From Streptomyces coeruleorubidus (GTDB lineage: Bacteria; Actinomycetota; Actinomycetes; Streptomycetales; Streptomycetaceae), in NCBI RefSeq assembly GCF_008705135.1, contig NZ_CP023694.1, positions 4,755,001 to 4,819,000 on the forward strand: a stretch of DNA of 64,000 bases, given 5' to 3'. Both the position numbers and the translations under genes were made by a program. Below the pieces are notes generated by a model. It saw nothing but the letters and a program-made list of their open reading frames with translations. It had not been told where the DNA came from and searched no databases. Positions 19,574 to 27,452 of the stretch are shown one piece after another; the first letter of the stretch is position 1; every line of letters begins with the position of its first letter.

Positions 19574-19614
19574 GGCCCTCCGAACTGCGGAAACGTGGTT
19601 CGGAGGGCTTTTTT
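19574..19614 (+). terminator. tRNA-Ala terminator
   Basis: GCCCTCCGAAC (19575-19585) pairs with GTTCGGAGGGC (19598-19608), followed by six T. Confidence 0.9.
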
Positions 19615-19641
19615 CGTGGCCTGACAGGTGTCGCGGACGCA

Positions 19642-19657
19642 TGTTTCACGTGAAACA
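19642..19657. promoter_or_regulatory. parS: parS centromere site
   Basis: TGTTTCACGTGAAACA is a perfect 16-base palindrome identical to the canonical ParB-binding site. It is about 16 kb from oriC, where Streptomyces parS sites cluster. It directly abuts the hairpin at 19658-19723. Confidence 0.95.
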
Positions 19658-19723
19658 GCACGGCGGGGCGGGAGACTCCCGAGGCTCTCCAGATCGAGCC
19701 TCAAGTCTCCCGCCCCGCCGTGC
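19658..19723. terminator. Long hairpin next to parS (probable DUF5324 terminator)
   Basis: Twenty-base perfect arms (19658-19677 and 19704-19723, GC-rich) enclose a loop with a further GAGGCTC/GAGCCTC stem. It lies 40 bases after the DUF5324 stop on the minus strand and starts at the base following parS. Confidence 0.75.
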
Positions 19724-19763
19724 CGTTGAGCTATAGCCGGGCCTTCGGATCCGATGGCGTGTG

Positions 19764-20465
19764 TCAGGAACGGTCGTCGCGCCGGGCGGATTCGTCCTCG
19801 GCCTGCTTCGCCTCGACCTCCGGGTCCAGAACGGACTCACCACTGCCGTCCACAGAGGCCAGGCGGCCCGACTCGGGAACCTCCGTCGCGGCGGGCGGCT
19901 CCACCAGCCAGTCCGGGTTGGCCTGCTTGTCCCACCACTTCCAGGCCGCGAAGGCACCGCCTGCGACGGCGCCCAGGATGACCAGCGTCTTCATGGCCCG
20001 GCCGGCCCTCGCCCGCCGCTCGTGCTTGCGGATCAGCTTCTGGACCTCCTTCGACGAGACCTGACCGCGCAGCGCGGCCACCGCGGCCACACTCCGGGCG
20101 GCGGCCTCGGTCGTGACGGGCACGGCCGCGGCCACCGCCTGCTCGAGCCTCGGCCTGGAGTACTCCGCCGCTTGCCGGGCGGCCTTTCGTGTGCGGACGG
20201 CGGCCTCGTGGGCGGCCTGGTCGACCTTCGGCGGCACATGCGTGCGGGCCTGCTCCAGATACGGCTGCACATGGGCGCCGTACTGGACGCGCGCCTGCCC
20301 GGCGGCCTGCGTCACCTTGGGCGCTAGCCGTACGCGTGCCTCGTGTGCGTAGTGCGCGGCCCTGTCCTTGGCCGTGTCGGCGTAGGGCGCCACCACTTCC
20401 GCGGCGTGCAGCACGCTGTCCTTCGCCGAACCAGTCGCGGCGCGCACGCTGTCGATGCGGGTCAC
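19764..20465 (-). CDS. DUF5324 family protein
   Basis: The product has 233 residues from GTG, with GAGGAGGAA just upstream. It is highly Ala/Arg-rich and helical. The first 150 residues show apolipoprotein-like amphipathic repeats (AAEVVAPYADTAKDRAAHYA, AAGQARVQYGAHVQPYLEQA). A single membrane span follows (about 160-176, TLVILGAVAGGAFAAWKWW), then an acidic tail ending ESARRDDRS. The family is restricted to streptomycetes as far as I recall, and no function is known. The architecture suggests a peripheral helical domain tethered to the membrane. Confidence 0.85.
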   Translation of the reverse strand: MTRIDSVRAATGSAKDSVLHAAEVVAPYADTAKDRAAHYAHEARVRLAPKVTQAAGQARVQYGAHVQPYLEQARTHVPPKVDQAAHEAAVRTRKAARQAAEYSRPRLEQAVAAAVPVTTEAAARSVAAVAALRGQVSSKEVQKLIRKHERRARAGRAMKTLVILGAVAGGAFAAWKWWDKQANPDWLVEPPAATEVPESGRLASVDGSGESVLDPEVEAKQAEDESARRDDRS

Positions 20466-20850
20466 GGGTTCCTCCTCCTCGGTGGCGTACGGTATTTCGA
20501 CTTTCCACCCTTTTACGGATCATGCCTCCCAGTGCGCCACCAGGCATGCGCGGGCGGGCATCCGGGTCACGGGCACCGGCCCCGGGCCCTCTCCGGTCGA
20601 GAACCGATCAAGAGCGGACCGAGTGCTGATCAGGAGCCGATCGCATGCAATAGCGGATGAATAGGGGGCAACAGGAGCTTGTCGTCGACAATGCCACGGA
20701 TCGCCGTCGCGCGCCCCCGCCCCGGGACTACTCGACTGGTTTTCTGCAAGTGATCGGCGCCGTTTACCCCCGGTGAACGGAGGTCGGGCGACGCGGAGCC
20801 CCGTCCATGCGAGGATCAGGGAGTCACGGAAAGACAACGGAAGGCAGATC
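20466..20850. promoter_or_regulatory. Divergent spacer between DUF5324 and cyclophilin genes
   Basis: These 385 bases contain promoters for two divergent genes. Short repeats of GATCA/CCGATC type occur around 20605-20645. No promoter could be assigned with confidence, and I see no gene. Confidence 0.45.
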
Positions 20851-21378
20851 GTGGCTGAGCAGCTCTACGCCACCCTGAAGACCAATCACGGCGACATCGA
20901 AGTCCGGCTTCTGCCGAACCACGCCCCGAAGACGGTCAAGAACTTCGTCGAGCTCGCCCAGGGCGAGCGGGAGTGGACCCACCCGGAGACGGGTCAGAAG
21001 ACCACGGACAGGCTCTACGACGGCACGGTCTTCCACCGGGTGATCAGTGGCTTCATGATCCAGGGCGGTGACCCGCTGGGCAACGGCACCGGCGGCCCCG
21101 GCTACCAGTTCGAGGACGAGTTCCACCCGGACCTGCGCTTCGACAAGCCCTACCTGCTGGCGATGGCCAACGCCGGCCCGGGCACCAACGGCTCGCAGTT
21201 CTTCATCACCGTCTCCCCGACGGCGTGGCTGAACCGCAAGCACACCATCTTCGGCGAGGTCACCGGCGCGGCCAGCCAGAAGGTCGTGGACACCATCGCC
21301 ACAGCCCAGACGAACCCGCGCACCGACCGCCCGCTCAACGACGTGGTCATCGAGTCGGTCGTCATCGAGACCCGCTGA
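20851..21378 (+). CDS. Peptidyl-prolyl cis-trans isomerase, cyclophilin type
   Basis: The enzyme catalyses proline isomerisation during folding. It is 175 residues from GTG at 20851, with GGAAGGCAG upstream. The cyclophilin core has FHRVISGFMIQGGDPLGNGTGGPGY (Arg and Gln of the active site), GTNGSQFFI and WLNRKHTIFGEV. There is no signal peptide, so it is cytoplasmic. A longer open frame upstream adds residues with no family similarity. It precedes the rhomboid gene, separated by a hairpin. Confidence 0.95.
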   Translation: MAEQLYATLKTNHGDIEVRLLPNHAPKTVKNFVELAQGEREWTHPETGQKTTDRLYDGTVFHRVISGFMIQGGDPLGNGTGGPGYQFEDEFHPDLRFDKPYLLAMANAGPGTNGSQFFITVSPTAWLNRKHTIFGEVTGAASQKVVDTIATAQTNPRTDRPLNDVVIESVVIETR

Positions 21379-21405
21379 GCGCGGAAGCCCCCACAGGGAA
21401 CCAAT

Positions 21406-21443
21406 CGCCCCGCTCGTCCGTAAAGATGAGCGGGGCGGGCTTT
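21406..21443 (+). terminator. Cyclophilin gene terminator
   Basis: CGCCCCGCTC (21406-21415) pairs with GAGCGGGGCG (21428-21437), followed by GGCTTTCT. Confidence 0.7.
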
Positions 21444-21466
21444 CTCATCACGACCTAGGGGATCTC

Positions 21467-22357
21467 ATGGACGACCAGGCTGCGGGCAGCCCGCAGGACG
21501 CCCACAGCGTCCCCATGTGCTACCGCCACCCGGGCCGCGAGACCGGCATCCGCTGCACCCGCTGCGAGCGCCCGATCTGCCCCGAGTGCATGGTCAACGC
21601 CTCCGTCGGCTTCCAGTGCCCCGAGTGCGTCCGCGGCGGCTCCGGCACCGGTCACGCGCCCACGGCCGCCATGCCCCGGACGATCGCGGGCGGCGCCGTC
21701 ACCGCCGACCCCCGCCTGCTGACCAAGATCCTCGTCGGGATCAACCTGGCGGTGTTCATCGCCGTCTCCGTCCGCGAGTCGCTCCTGACCGACCTCGTCC
21801 TGCTCGGCGCCTGGCCGCCCGCGCCCTTCACGCCCACACAGGGCGTGGCGGGAGGCGAGTGGTACCGCATGGTGACCTCGATGTTCACCCACCAGGAGAT
21901 CTGGCACATCGCGTTCAACATGCTCAGTCTGTGGTGGCTCGGCGGCCCGCTCGAAGCGGCTCTCGGCCGCGTCCGCTACCTCGCGCTCTACGTGATCTCG
22001 GGCCTCGCGGGCAGCGCCCTGGCCTATCTGCTGACCTCCCCGAACACGGCGACGCTGGGCGCCTCCGGCGCCATCTTCGGCCTCTTCGGAGCCACGGCCG
22101 TGCTGATGCGCCAGCGCAATTACGACATGCGGCCGATCGTCGCGCTGCTGGTGATCAACCTGATCTTCACCTTCAGCCCGGGCTTCAACATCTCCTGGCA
22201 GGCCCACATCGGCGGCCTCGTCGCCGGTGTCGTCGTCGGATACGCCATGGTCCACGCCCCGCGCGAGCGACGTGCCCTGGTCCAGTACGGCACGTGTGCG
22301 CTGGTCCTCGGCCTTGTCGTCCTGTTGACCCTGTTGAGGACGGCCCAGCTCAGCTGA
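21467..22357 (+). CDS. Rhomboid intramembrane serine protease with N-terminal zinc ribbon
   Basis: The product has 296 residues. Residues 17-60 form a B-box-like zinc ribbon (CYRHPGRETGIRCTRCERPICPECM, then CPEC), with at least six Cys and one His. Six or seven membrane spans follow from about 85. The catalytic Ser200 is in GASGAIFGLFGA and His247 in WQAHIGG. The conserved HxxxN motif region is IWHIAFNMLSLWW. The protease should cut membrane-protein helices; the substrate is unknown. It converges on crgA across a spacer rich in DnaA boxes. Confidence 0.94.
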   Translation: MDDQAAGSPQDAHSVPMCYRHPGRETGIRCTRCERPICPECMVNASVGFQCPECVRGGSGTGHAPTAAMPRTIAGGAVTADPRLLTKILVGINLAVFIAVSVRESLLTDLVLLGAWPPAPFTPTQGVAGGEWYRMVTSMFTHQEIWHIAFNMLSLWWLGGPLEAALGRVRYLALYVISGLAGSALAYLLTSPNTATLGASGAIFGLFGATAVLMRQRNYDMRPIVALLVINLIFTFSPGFNISWQAHIGGLVAGVVVGYAMVHAPRERRALVQYGTCALVLGLVVLLTLLRTAQLS

Positions 22358-22366
22358 GCGCGGGCG

Positions 22367-22570
22367 TTGTCCACAGCGGGTTGCGGATCTTGTGCACAGT
22401 GTGCGGGAACACATGTACCCCCTGTCACTGACCTGCGTTTCCGCAGGTCAGGCAGGGGGCGAACAAGTTTTCGAGTTCCGGTACTTCCGTCATACCGGCG
22501 TCAACGCTCAACGAGTTATCCACAGATCGTCGTTTCTTTTCCACCTGTGGAAAACGGCTGTGGATAACTC
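22367..22570. promoter_or_regulatory. DnaA-box cluster with nested palindromes between rhomboid and crgA
   Basis: The spacer between two convergent genes has a perfect TTGTCCACA at 22367-22375, TTATCCACA at 22516-22524 and its inverted copy TGTGGATAA at 22559-22567. The last two sit in 13-base perfect inverted arms (22513-22525 and 22558-22570). Inside them lies another palindrome, TTTTCCAC-CT-GTGGAAAA (22537-22554). A terminator-like stem GACCTGCG/CGCAGGTC is at 22430-22449. A DnaA titration or reactivation site is possible. Confidence 0.7.
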
Positions 22571-22614
22571 AGTGAACAGCCCTGGGCAGAGCTACGTTCA
22601 CCTGCGGGTTGCCG

Positions 22615-22869
22615 CTACTTCCACTGGGTCGAGACGCCGAATCCGGCGGCGATGAAGCCGAAGCCCACCACGATGTTCCAGTTGCCCAGCGCGTCGATGG
22701 GCAGCGAGCCGTCGGTGACGTAGAAGACCACGATCCAGGCCAGGCCGATGAGGAACATGGCCAGCATGACGGGTGCGACCCAGGCACGGCTGTTCAGCTT
22801 GATGGCGGTCGTCTGCTTCGCAGGCGGCGGCGTGTAGTCGGCCTTCTTGCGGATACGTGACTTCGGCAC
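22615..22869 (-). CDS. crgA: Cell division protein CrgA
   Basis: CrgA is an 84-residue inner-membrane protein that coordinates FtsZ and septal growth in actinomycetes. GTG at 22869 gives VPKSRIRKKADYTPPP, the conserved N-terminus. Two membrane spans follow (about 31-50 and 62-80). The C-terminal FGVSTQWK is diagnostic. A far longer open frame upstream is a shadow of the DUF881 gene. The neighbourhood crgA - DUF881 - sortase - pabA - pknB matches that of Mycobacterium and Streptomyces. Confidence 0.96.
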   Translation of the reverse strand: MPKSRIRKKADYTPPPAKQTTAIKLNSRAWVAPVMLAMFLIGLAWIVVFYVTDGSLPIDALGNWNIVVGFGFIAAGFGVSTQWK

Positions 22870-23008
22870 GAGGGTCTCTCCTGTCGATGCGCTGCGTGGC
22901 CGCGCAGGGAACTGAGTCGGTCTCGGGGCAGCGTAAGGGGACTCTGAGTGCTCCCCCGGGCGTCCGTTAGCGTAGTGCTTCCGTGGCGCCGAAGGAGATA
23001 AGGGTACG

Positions 23009-23791
23009 TTGAGCAATTCTGCCGACTCCCCCGGGACGGGATCCACCCCTGAGGGCGCGCGCCGTTTCCGGCCCGTGCGGATCCTCACGGCGGCCGTCTT
23101 CGCTCTCGCGGGACTCATTTTCTTCACCAGCTTCAACACCGCCAAGGGCACCAACATCCGCACGGACACCTCGCTGCTGAAGCTGTCCGATCTCATCGAG
23201 GAGCGCAGCAGGAAGAACGGCGAGCTGGACGAGACCAACGGCACCCTGCGCAAGGAGATAGAGGCACTCGCCGAGCGCGACGACGGCAGCACCAAGGCGG
23301 AGGACGAGAAGCTCGCCGCCCTGGAGAAGCGCGCGGGCACGCAGAAGCTCAAGGGCGAGTCGCTCTCGGTCACCCTCAACGACGCCCCGCCGGACGCCAC
23401 CGCCAAGCTGCCCGGCTATCCCGAGCCGCAGCCCGACTACCTGGTCATCCACCAGCAGGACCTCCAGGCCGTGGTGAACGCGCTGTGGCAGGGCGGGGCC
23501 AAGGGCATCAAGGTCATGGACCAGCGGCTGATCTCCACCAGCGCGGTGCGCTGCGTGGGCAACACCCTGATCCTCCAGGGCCGCGTCTACTCACCGCCGT
23601 ACAAGATCACGGCGGTCGGTGACCCGGACAAGCTCCAGAAGGCGCTCGCGGCGTCCCCGGCGATCCAGAACTACATGGTCTACGTCAACGTCTACGGGCT
23701 CGGCTGGAAAGTCGAGGAGAACGGGCCGGTGACTCTTCCCGGCTACTCGGGCACAGTGGATCTGCACTACGCGAAGCCCGTGGAGGAGTAG
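23009..23791 (+). CDS. DUF881 family membrane protein
   Basis: The product has 260 residues from a TTG start, chosen because GAAGGAG lies just before it and no in-frame ATG or GTG is nearby. One N-terminal span (about 24-42, ILTAAVFALAGLIFFTSF) is followed by a coiled coil (about 60-105, LIEERSRKNGELDETNGTLRKEIEAL). The DUF881 domain has DYLVIHQQDLQAVVNALWQGGAKGI and RCVGNTLILQGRVYSPPY. The product is extracytoplasmic. Its homologue in Mycobacterium lies in the same crgA-pknB block, and Bacillus homologues are called YlxW/YlxX. Its role in division is inferred from context only. Confidence 0.9.
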   Translation: MSNSADSPGTGSTPEGARRFRPVRILTAAVFALAGLIFFTSFNTAKGTNIRTDTSLLKLSDLIEERSRKNGELDETNGTLRKEIEALAERDDGSTKAEDEKLAALEKRAGTQKLKGESLSVTLNDAPPDATAKLPGYPEPQPDYLVIHQQDLQAVVNALWQGGAKGIKVMDQRLISTSAVRCVGNTLILQGRVYSPPYKITAVGDPDKLQKALAASPAIQNYMVYVNVYGLGWKVEENGPVTLPGYSGTVDLHYAKPVEE

Positions 23792-23813
23792 AGCCTGGCC
23801 GGGGGAGCCGCCG

Positions 23814-24509
23814 GTGCGTGTGATCGTCAGGACCGTCAGCGAACTGTGTATCACCGTCGGCAGCGTGATCGTGCTGTTCGTCGTCTACGTGCTGTTCTGG
23901 ACCGGCGTGAAGGCCGACGGCGTCATGGACGACCAGATCGAACTGCTCCAGGAGCAGTGGGCGCGGTCGAGCACGCCCCCCGCGGGGGCCGGCTCCTCCA
24001 CCGCGAACACCGCGAGCCCTCCAAAACCCGCGCCCTACGCCAAGGGCAAGCCCTTCGCGATCATGCACATCCCACGTCTTGGTTTCACGTGGAACAAGCC
24101 GGTGCTCGAAGGCACGGCGACCGGCACCCTGAAGAAGGGCCTGGGCCACTACGCGGAGACCGCCCGGCTCGGCCAGAAGGGGAACTTCGCGGTCGCCGGT
24201 CACCGCCGCACCTACGGCGACCCCTTCAAGGACTTCCCCCGGCTGAGGCGGGGTGACGCCGTGGTGCTGACCGACGGCACGACGTGGTTCACGTATCGGA
24301 TCGACAAAGGCCCGTACAAAACAGTGCCCTCCGATATCGAGGTGATCGACCCTGTCCCACGTACATCCGGGTACACGCGTCCGGGCCGATATCTGACGCT
24401 GACGACGTGCGAACCGGAATGGGGACACAGTCATCGGCTGATCGTCTGGGCGCACCTGGACTCCACCCAGCCTGTGGAGGCCGGGAAACCTGAGGCGTTG
24501 CGCCGTTAG
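23814..24509 (+). CDS. Class E sortase (first of three)
   Basis: The product has 231 residues from GTG. An N-terminal membrane span (about 10-30) precedes a Pro/Ala/Ser linker. The sortase core has His130 (VAGHRRTYGDPF), catalytic Cys199 (LTLTTCEPEWG) and Arg208 (SHRLIVW). Class E sortases join LAxTG-type surface proteins to the cell wall. It lies 22 bases after the DUF881 stop, apparently in the same operon. A one-mismatch parS lies within it at 24082-24095. Its core is less similar to the two sortases downstream than those are to each other. Confidence 0.92.
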   Translation: MRVIVRTVSELCITVGSVIVLFVVYVLFWTGVKADGVMDDQIELLQEQWARSSTPPAGAGSSTANTASPPKPAPYAKGKPFAIMHIPRLGFTWNKPVLEGTATGTLKKGLGHYAETARLGQKGNFAVAGHRRTYGDPFKDFPRLRRGDAVVLTDGTTWFTYRIDKGPYKTVPSDIEVIDPVPRTSGYTRPGRYLTLTTCEPEWGHSHRLIVWAHLDSTQPVEAGKPEALRR

Positions 24510-24562
24510 TCTGGTGGCTGTACGGCGTGGGTCTGGTGCCGTGGTACGACGGAAGGGACGGC

Positions 24563-24724
24563 ATGTACGGCTGGATCTGGCGGCATCTGCCGGGGAGCAC
24601 GTGGGTGAGGGCGCTGATCTCACTCGCCCTGGTCGTGGCTGTGGTCTACGTCCTCTTCCAGTACGTCTTCCCGTGGGCGGAACCGCTGCTGCCCTTCAAC
24701 GATGTGACGGTGGACAACCAGTGA
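24563..24724 (+). CDS. Small membrane protein
   Basis: The product has 53 residues: MYGWIWRHLPGSTWVRALIS, then a single hydrophobic span (about 16-36) and a short acidic tail ending NDVTVDNQ. The ATG is preceded by GGAAGGGA at a good distance; a longer GTG start at 24527 lacks that support. It overlaps the pabA start by four bases (GTGA), so translation is coupled. I do not know its function. Conservation at this position in streptomycetes suggests it is real. Confidence 0.75.
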   Translation: MYGWIWRHLPGSTWVRALISLALVVAVVYVLFQYVFPWAEPLLPFNDVTVDNQ

Positions 24725-25359
24725 GCGCGCGCATTCTCGTCGTCGACAACTACGACAGCTTCGTCTTCAACCTGGTCCAGTACCTGTACCAGCTGGGCGC
24801 CGAGTGCGAGGTCCTGCGCAACGACGAGGTGTCGACGGCGCACGCCCAGGACGGCTTCGACGGGGTCCTGCTCTCTCCGGGCCCGGGCACGCCGGAGGGG
24901 GCGGGCGTCTGTGTCGACATGGTCCGGCACTGCGCCGCCACGGGCGTCCCGGTCTTCGGCGTGTGCCTCGGCATGCAGTCGATGCAGGTGGCGTACGGGG
25001 GTGTGGTGGACCGCGCGCCCGAGCTGCTGCACGGCAAGACCTCGCCGGTCGAGCACACGAGCCGGGGTGTCTTCGCCGGCCTGCCCTCGCCCTTCACGGC
25101 GACGCGCTACCACTCGCTGGCCGCCGAGCCCGCGACGGTCCCGGCGGAGCTGGAGGTCACGGCCCGGACGCACGACGGCATCGTCATGGGCCTGAGGCAC
25201 CGGGAACTTCCGGTCGAGGGCGTGCAGTTCCACCCCGAGTCGGTGCTGACCGAGCACGGGCACCGGATGCTGGCCAACTGGCTGGTGGAGTGCGGCGACG
25301 AGGGTGCGGTGGCGAGGTCGGCGGGGCTCGCCCCGGTGGTGGGCAGGGCCACGGCGTGA
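24721..25359 (+). CDS. pabA: Aminodeoxychorismate/anthranilate synthase glutamine amidotransferase component II
   Basis: This is a class I glutamine amidotransferase of 212 residues that supplies ammonia to PabB or TrpE. Motifs are LVVDNYDSFVFNLVQYL, SPGPGTP, the nucleophile Cys82 (GVCLGMQ) and His171/Glu173 (FHPES). GTG at 24721 matches the family N-terminus. No PabB or TrpE partner is in the window, so folate versus tryptophan use cannot be decided. The homologous mycobacterial gene sits in the same crgA-pknB interval. It overlaps both neighbours by four bases. Confidence 0.93.
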   Translation: MSARILVVDNYDSFVFNLVQYLYQLGAECEVLRNDEVSTAHAQDGFDGVLLSPGPGTPEGAGVCVDMVRHCAATGVPVFGVCLGMQSMQVAYGGVVDRAPELLHGKTSPVEHTSRGVFAGLPSPFTATRYHSLAAEPATVPAELEVTARTHDGIVMGLRHRELPVEGVQFHPESVLTEHGHRMLANWLVECGDEGAVARSAGLAPVVGRATA

Positions 25360-26585
25360 CCGCGCTGCGCCCCGAGCGCGAGTCCGACACCTCGTACGGG
25401 CAGCAGTCGTACGGGGCGCCGGGTGCGTTCGAGGACTGGTCGGGTGGAGGGGCGTACGGTGCTTCTCCGCGGCCGGAACCGCAGCCGCAGCCGCCGTCAC
25501 AGCCGTACATGCCAGGGCCGGAGCCGCAGCCGTACGCCCCGGAGCCGGAGCCGTTCACACCGGAGACGTACGCGTCCGGGCCGGAGCCGTACGCGGCGCC
25601 GTACGAGCCCGTCCCGGACGAGCCGTACCCGCCTGTCGTCGACGAGGAGACGGTGGCGTTGCGGATACCGGATCCGCCGCCCGCGGCCGATGACCCCATG
25701 ACCGGTTCTGCGGGCTCTTCCGCCACCCGGAACGATGGACCTGCCCACGGCGGCCGCGCGGCCCGCAGAAAGGCCTCCAAACGCCGTCACGGGCGCCATG
25801 GCGGCGCTGCGGAGACCCGACCGGCCCAGGACTCGGCCCAGGACTCGGCTCCGGAGGGGCGGCGGGCACCGCTGTCGCGGGTCGAGGCGCGACGGCAGGC
25901 GCGGGCGCGCAAGCCGGGTGCGGCGGTGGTGGCAAGCCGGGCGATCGGCGAGGTGTTCATCACGACCGGCGTGCTGATGCTGCTGTTCGTGACCTACCAG
26001 CTCTGGTGGACGAACGTCCGGGCGCACGCGCAGGCCGGCAAGGAGGCCAGCAGCCTCCAGGACGACTGGGCGAACGGCAAGCGCAACCCGGGGGCCTTCG
26101 AGCCGGGGCAGGGCTTCGCCATCCTGCACATCCCGAAGCTGGACGTGGTGGTGCCGATCGCCGAGGGCACGAACAGCAAGGGCGTGCTCGACCGGGGCAT
26201 GGTCGGCCACTACGCCGAGGGCGCGCTGAAGACCGCGATGCCCAGTGACAAGACCGGGAACTTCGGGCTCGCGGGCCACCGCAACACCCATGGAGAACCG
26301 TTCCGGTACATCAACAAGCTCACTCCGGGCGATCCGATCGTCGTGGAGACGCAGGACGAGTACTACGTCTACAAGATGGCCTCGATCCTGCCGGTCACCT
26401 CGCCCAGCAACACGAGCGTCCTGAATCCCGTCCCCGCGGGGTCGGGATTCACCGAGCCCGGCCGTTACATCACGCTGACCACGTGCACGCCGGAGTTCAC
26501 CAGCAAGTACCGGATGATCGTGTGGGGCAAGATGGTCGAGGAACGGCCGCGCAGCAAGGGCAAGCCGGATGCGCTCGTCAGTTAA
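25356..26585 (+). CDS. Class E sortase with long Pro/Glu-rich N-terminal region (SrtE-like)
   Basis: The product has 409 residues from GTG, overlapping pabA by four bases. Residues 1-115 are low complexity with PEPQPYAPEPEPFTP-type repeats. A basic stretch and a membrane span (about 196-215, IGEVFITTGVLMLLFVTYQ) follow, so the Pro-rich part faces the cytoplasm. The extracellular sortase core has LAGHRNTHGEPF and catalytic Cys377 (LTTCTPEFTSKYRMIVW). S. coelicolor has two adjacent housekeeping class E sortases (SrtE1/SrtE2) at this position that are needed for chaplin display and aerial growth; this one and the next are the likely equivalents. Confidence 0.92.
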   Translation: MTALRPERESDTSYGQQSYGAPGAFEDWSGGGAYGASPRPEPQPQPPSQPYMPGPEPQPYAPEPEPFTPETYASGPEPYAAPYEPVPDEPYPPVVDEETVALRIPDPPPAADDPMTGSAGSSATRNDGPAHGGRAARRKASKRRHGRHGGAAETRPAQDSAQDSAPEGRRAPLSRVEARRQARARKPGAAVVASRAIGEVFITTGVLMLLFVTYQLWWTNVRAHAQAGKEASSLQDDWANGKRNPGAFEPGQGFAILHIPKLDVVVPIAEGTNSKGVLDRGMVGHYAEGALKTAMPSDKTGNFGLAGHRNTHGEPFRYINKLTPGDPIVVETQDEYYVYKMASILPVTSPSNTSVLNPVPAGSGFTEPGRYITLTTCTPEFTSKYRMIVWGKMVEERPRSKGKPDALVS

Positions 26586-26598
26586 GGGCAGATGACCA

Positions 26599-27351
26599 GT
26601 GGCAGCGACCACCGACACGGACCACGAAGAGCACACCGGCGCGGCGGCGTCCCGGCCGTCCGCGGCCCGGCGCCGTCCCGGCCCGATCGCCATGGCGGTG
26701 AGCGTCTTCGGGGAACTCCTCATCACCGCGGGACTGGTCCTGGGCCTGTTCGTCGCCTACTCGCTCTGGTGGACGAACGTGGTCGCCGACCGTGCGGCCG
26801 GGAAGCAGGCGGACCAGGTCCGTGACGACTGGGCTCACGGCCGGGGTGGGCCCGGTGCGCTGGACACGAAGAACGGCATCGGGTTCCTGCATGTGCCGGC
26901 GATGAGGAACGACGAGGTCCTGGTCGAGAAGGGCACGTCGAACAAGATCCTCAACGACGGTGTCGCCGGGTACTACACCGATCCCGTCAAGTCGGCCCTG
27001 CCGATGTCGGGCAAGGCCGGCAACTTCTCCCTCGCCGCCCACCGGGACGGTCACGGCGCCGCGTTCCACAACATCGACAAGATCGAGAAGGGCGACCCGA
27101 TCGTCTTCGAGACGAAGGACAAGTGGTACGTCTACAAGGTCTACGGCATCCTTCCCGAGACCTCGAAGTACAACGTCAAGGTCCTCTCGGCGGTGCCGAA
27201 GGAGTCCGGCAAGAAGAAGCCGGGCCACTACATCACGCTGACGACGTGCACGCCGGTGTACACGAGCACGTACCGGTACATCGTGTGGGGCGAGCTGGAG
27301 CGGGTCGAGAAGGTCGATGCGGACCGGACCCCGCCGGAGGAACTGCGGTGA
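26599..27351 (+). CDS. Class E sortase (SrtE-like, third of three)
   Basis: The product has 250 residues from GTG. A membrane span lies at about 33-56 (VFGELLITAGLVLGLFVAYSLWW). The core has AAHRDGHGAAF, catalytic Cys217 (TLTTCTPVYTSTYRYIVW) and the Arg in TYRYIVW. It starts 13 bases after the second sortase and is followed by a strong bidirectional terminator, so it closes the operon. Note that the family's usual Leu-Ala-Gly-His context is LAAHRD here. Confidence 0.93.
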   Translation: MAATTDTDHEEHTGAAASRPSAARRRPGPIAMAVSVFGELLITAGLVLGLFVAYSLWWTNVVADRAAGKQADQVRDDWAHGRGGPGALDTKNGIGFLHVPAMRNDEVLVEKGTSNKILNDGVAGYYTDPVKSALPMSGKAGNFSLAAHRDGHGAAFHNIDKIEKGDPIVFETKDKWYVYKVYGILPETSKYNVKVLSAVPKESGKKKPGHYITLTTCTPVYTSTYRYIVWGELERVEKVDADRTPPEELR

Positions 27352-27386
27352 GGTGACGGGCAGTTCGGGGCCCACCCGAACGAACC

Positions 27387-27429
27387 GGAGGGGGCCTGTC
27401 CCGTGTGTCACACGGGACAGGCCCCCTCC
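27387..27429. terminator. Strong bidirectional terminator
   Basis: A 21-base perfect inverted repeat (27387-27407 and 27409-27429, starting GGAGGGGGCCTGTCCC) lies between the convergent sortase and small secreted-protein genes. Confidence 0.9.
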
Positions 27430-27452
27430 GGCTGTGTTTCCCCGGCCGCGGC

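Noticed and set aside
24082..24095. GTTTCACGTGGAAC, one mismatch from parS
   Set aside because: It is inside a sortase coding region and breaks the palindrome; ParB binding would need direct evidence.
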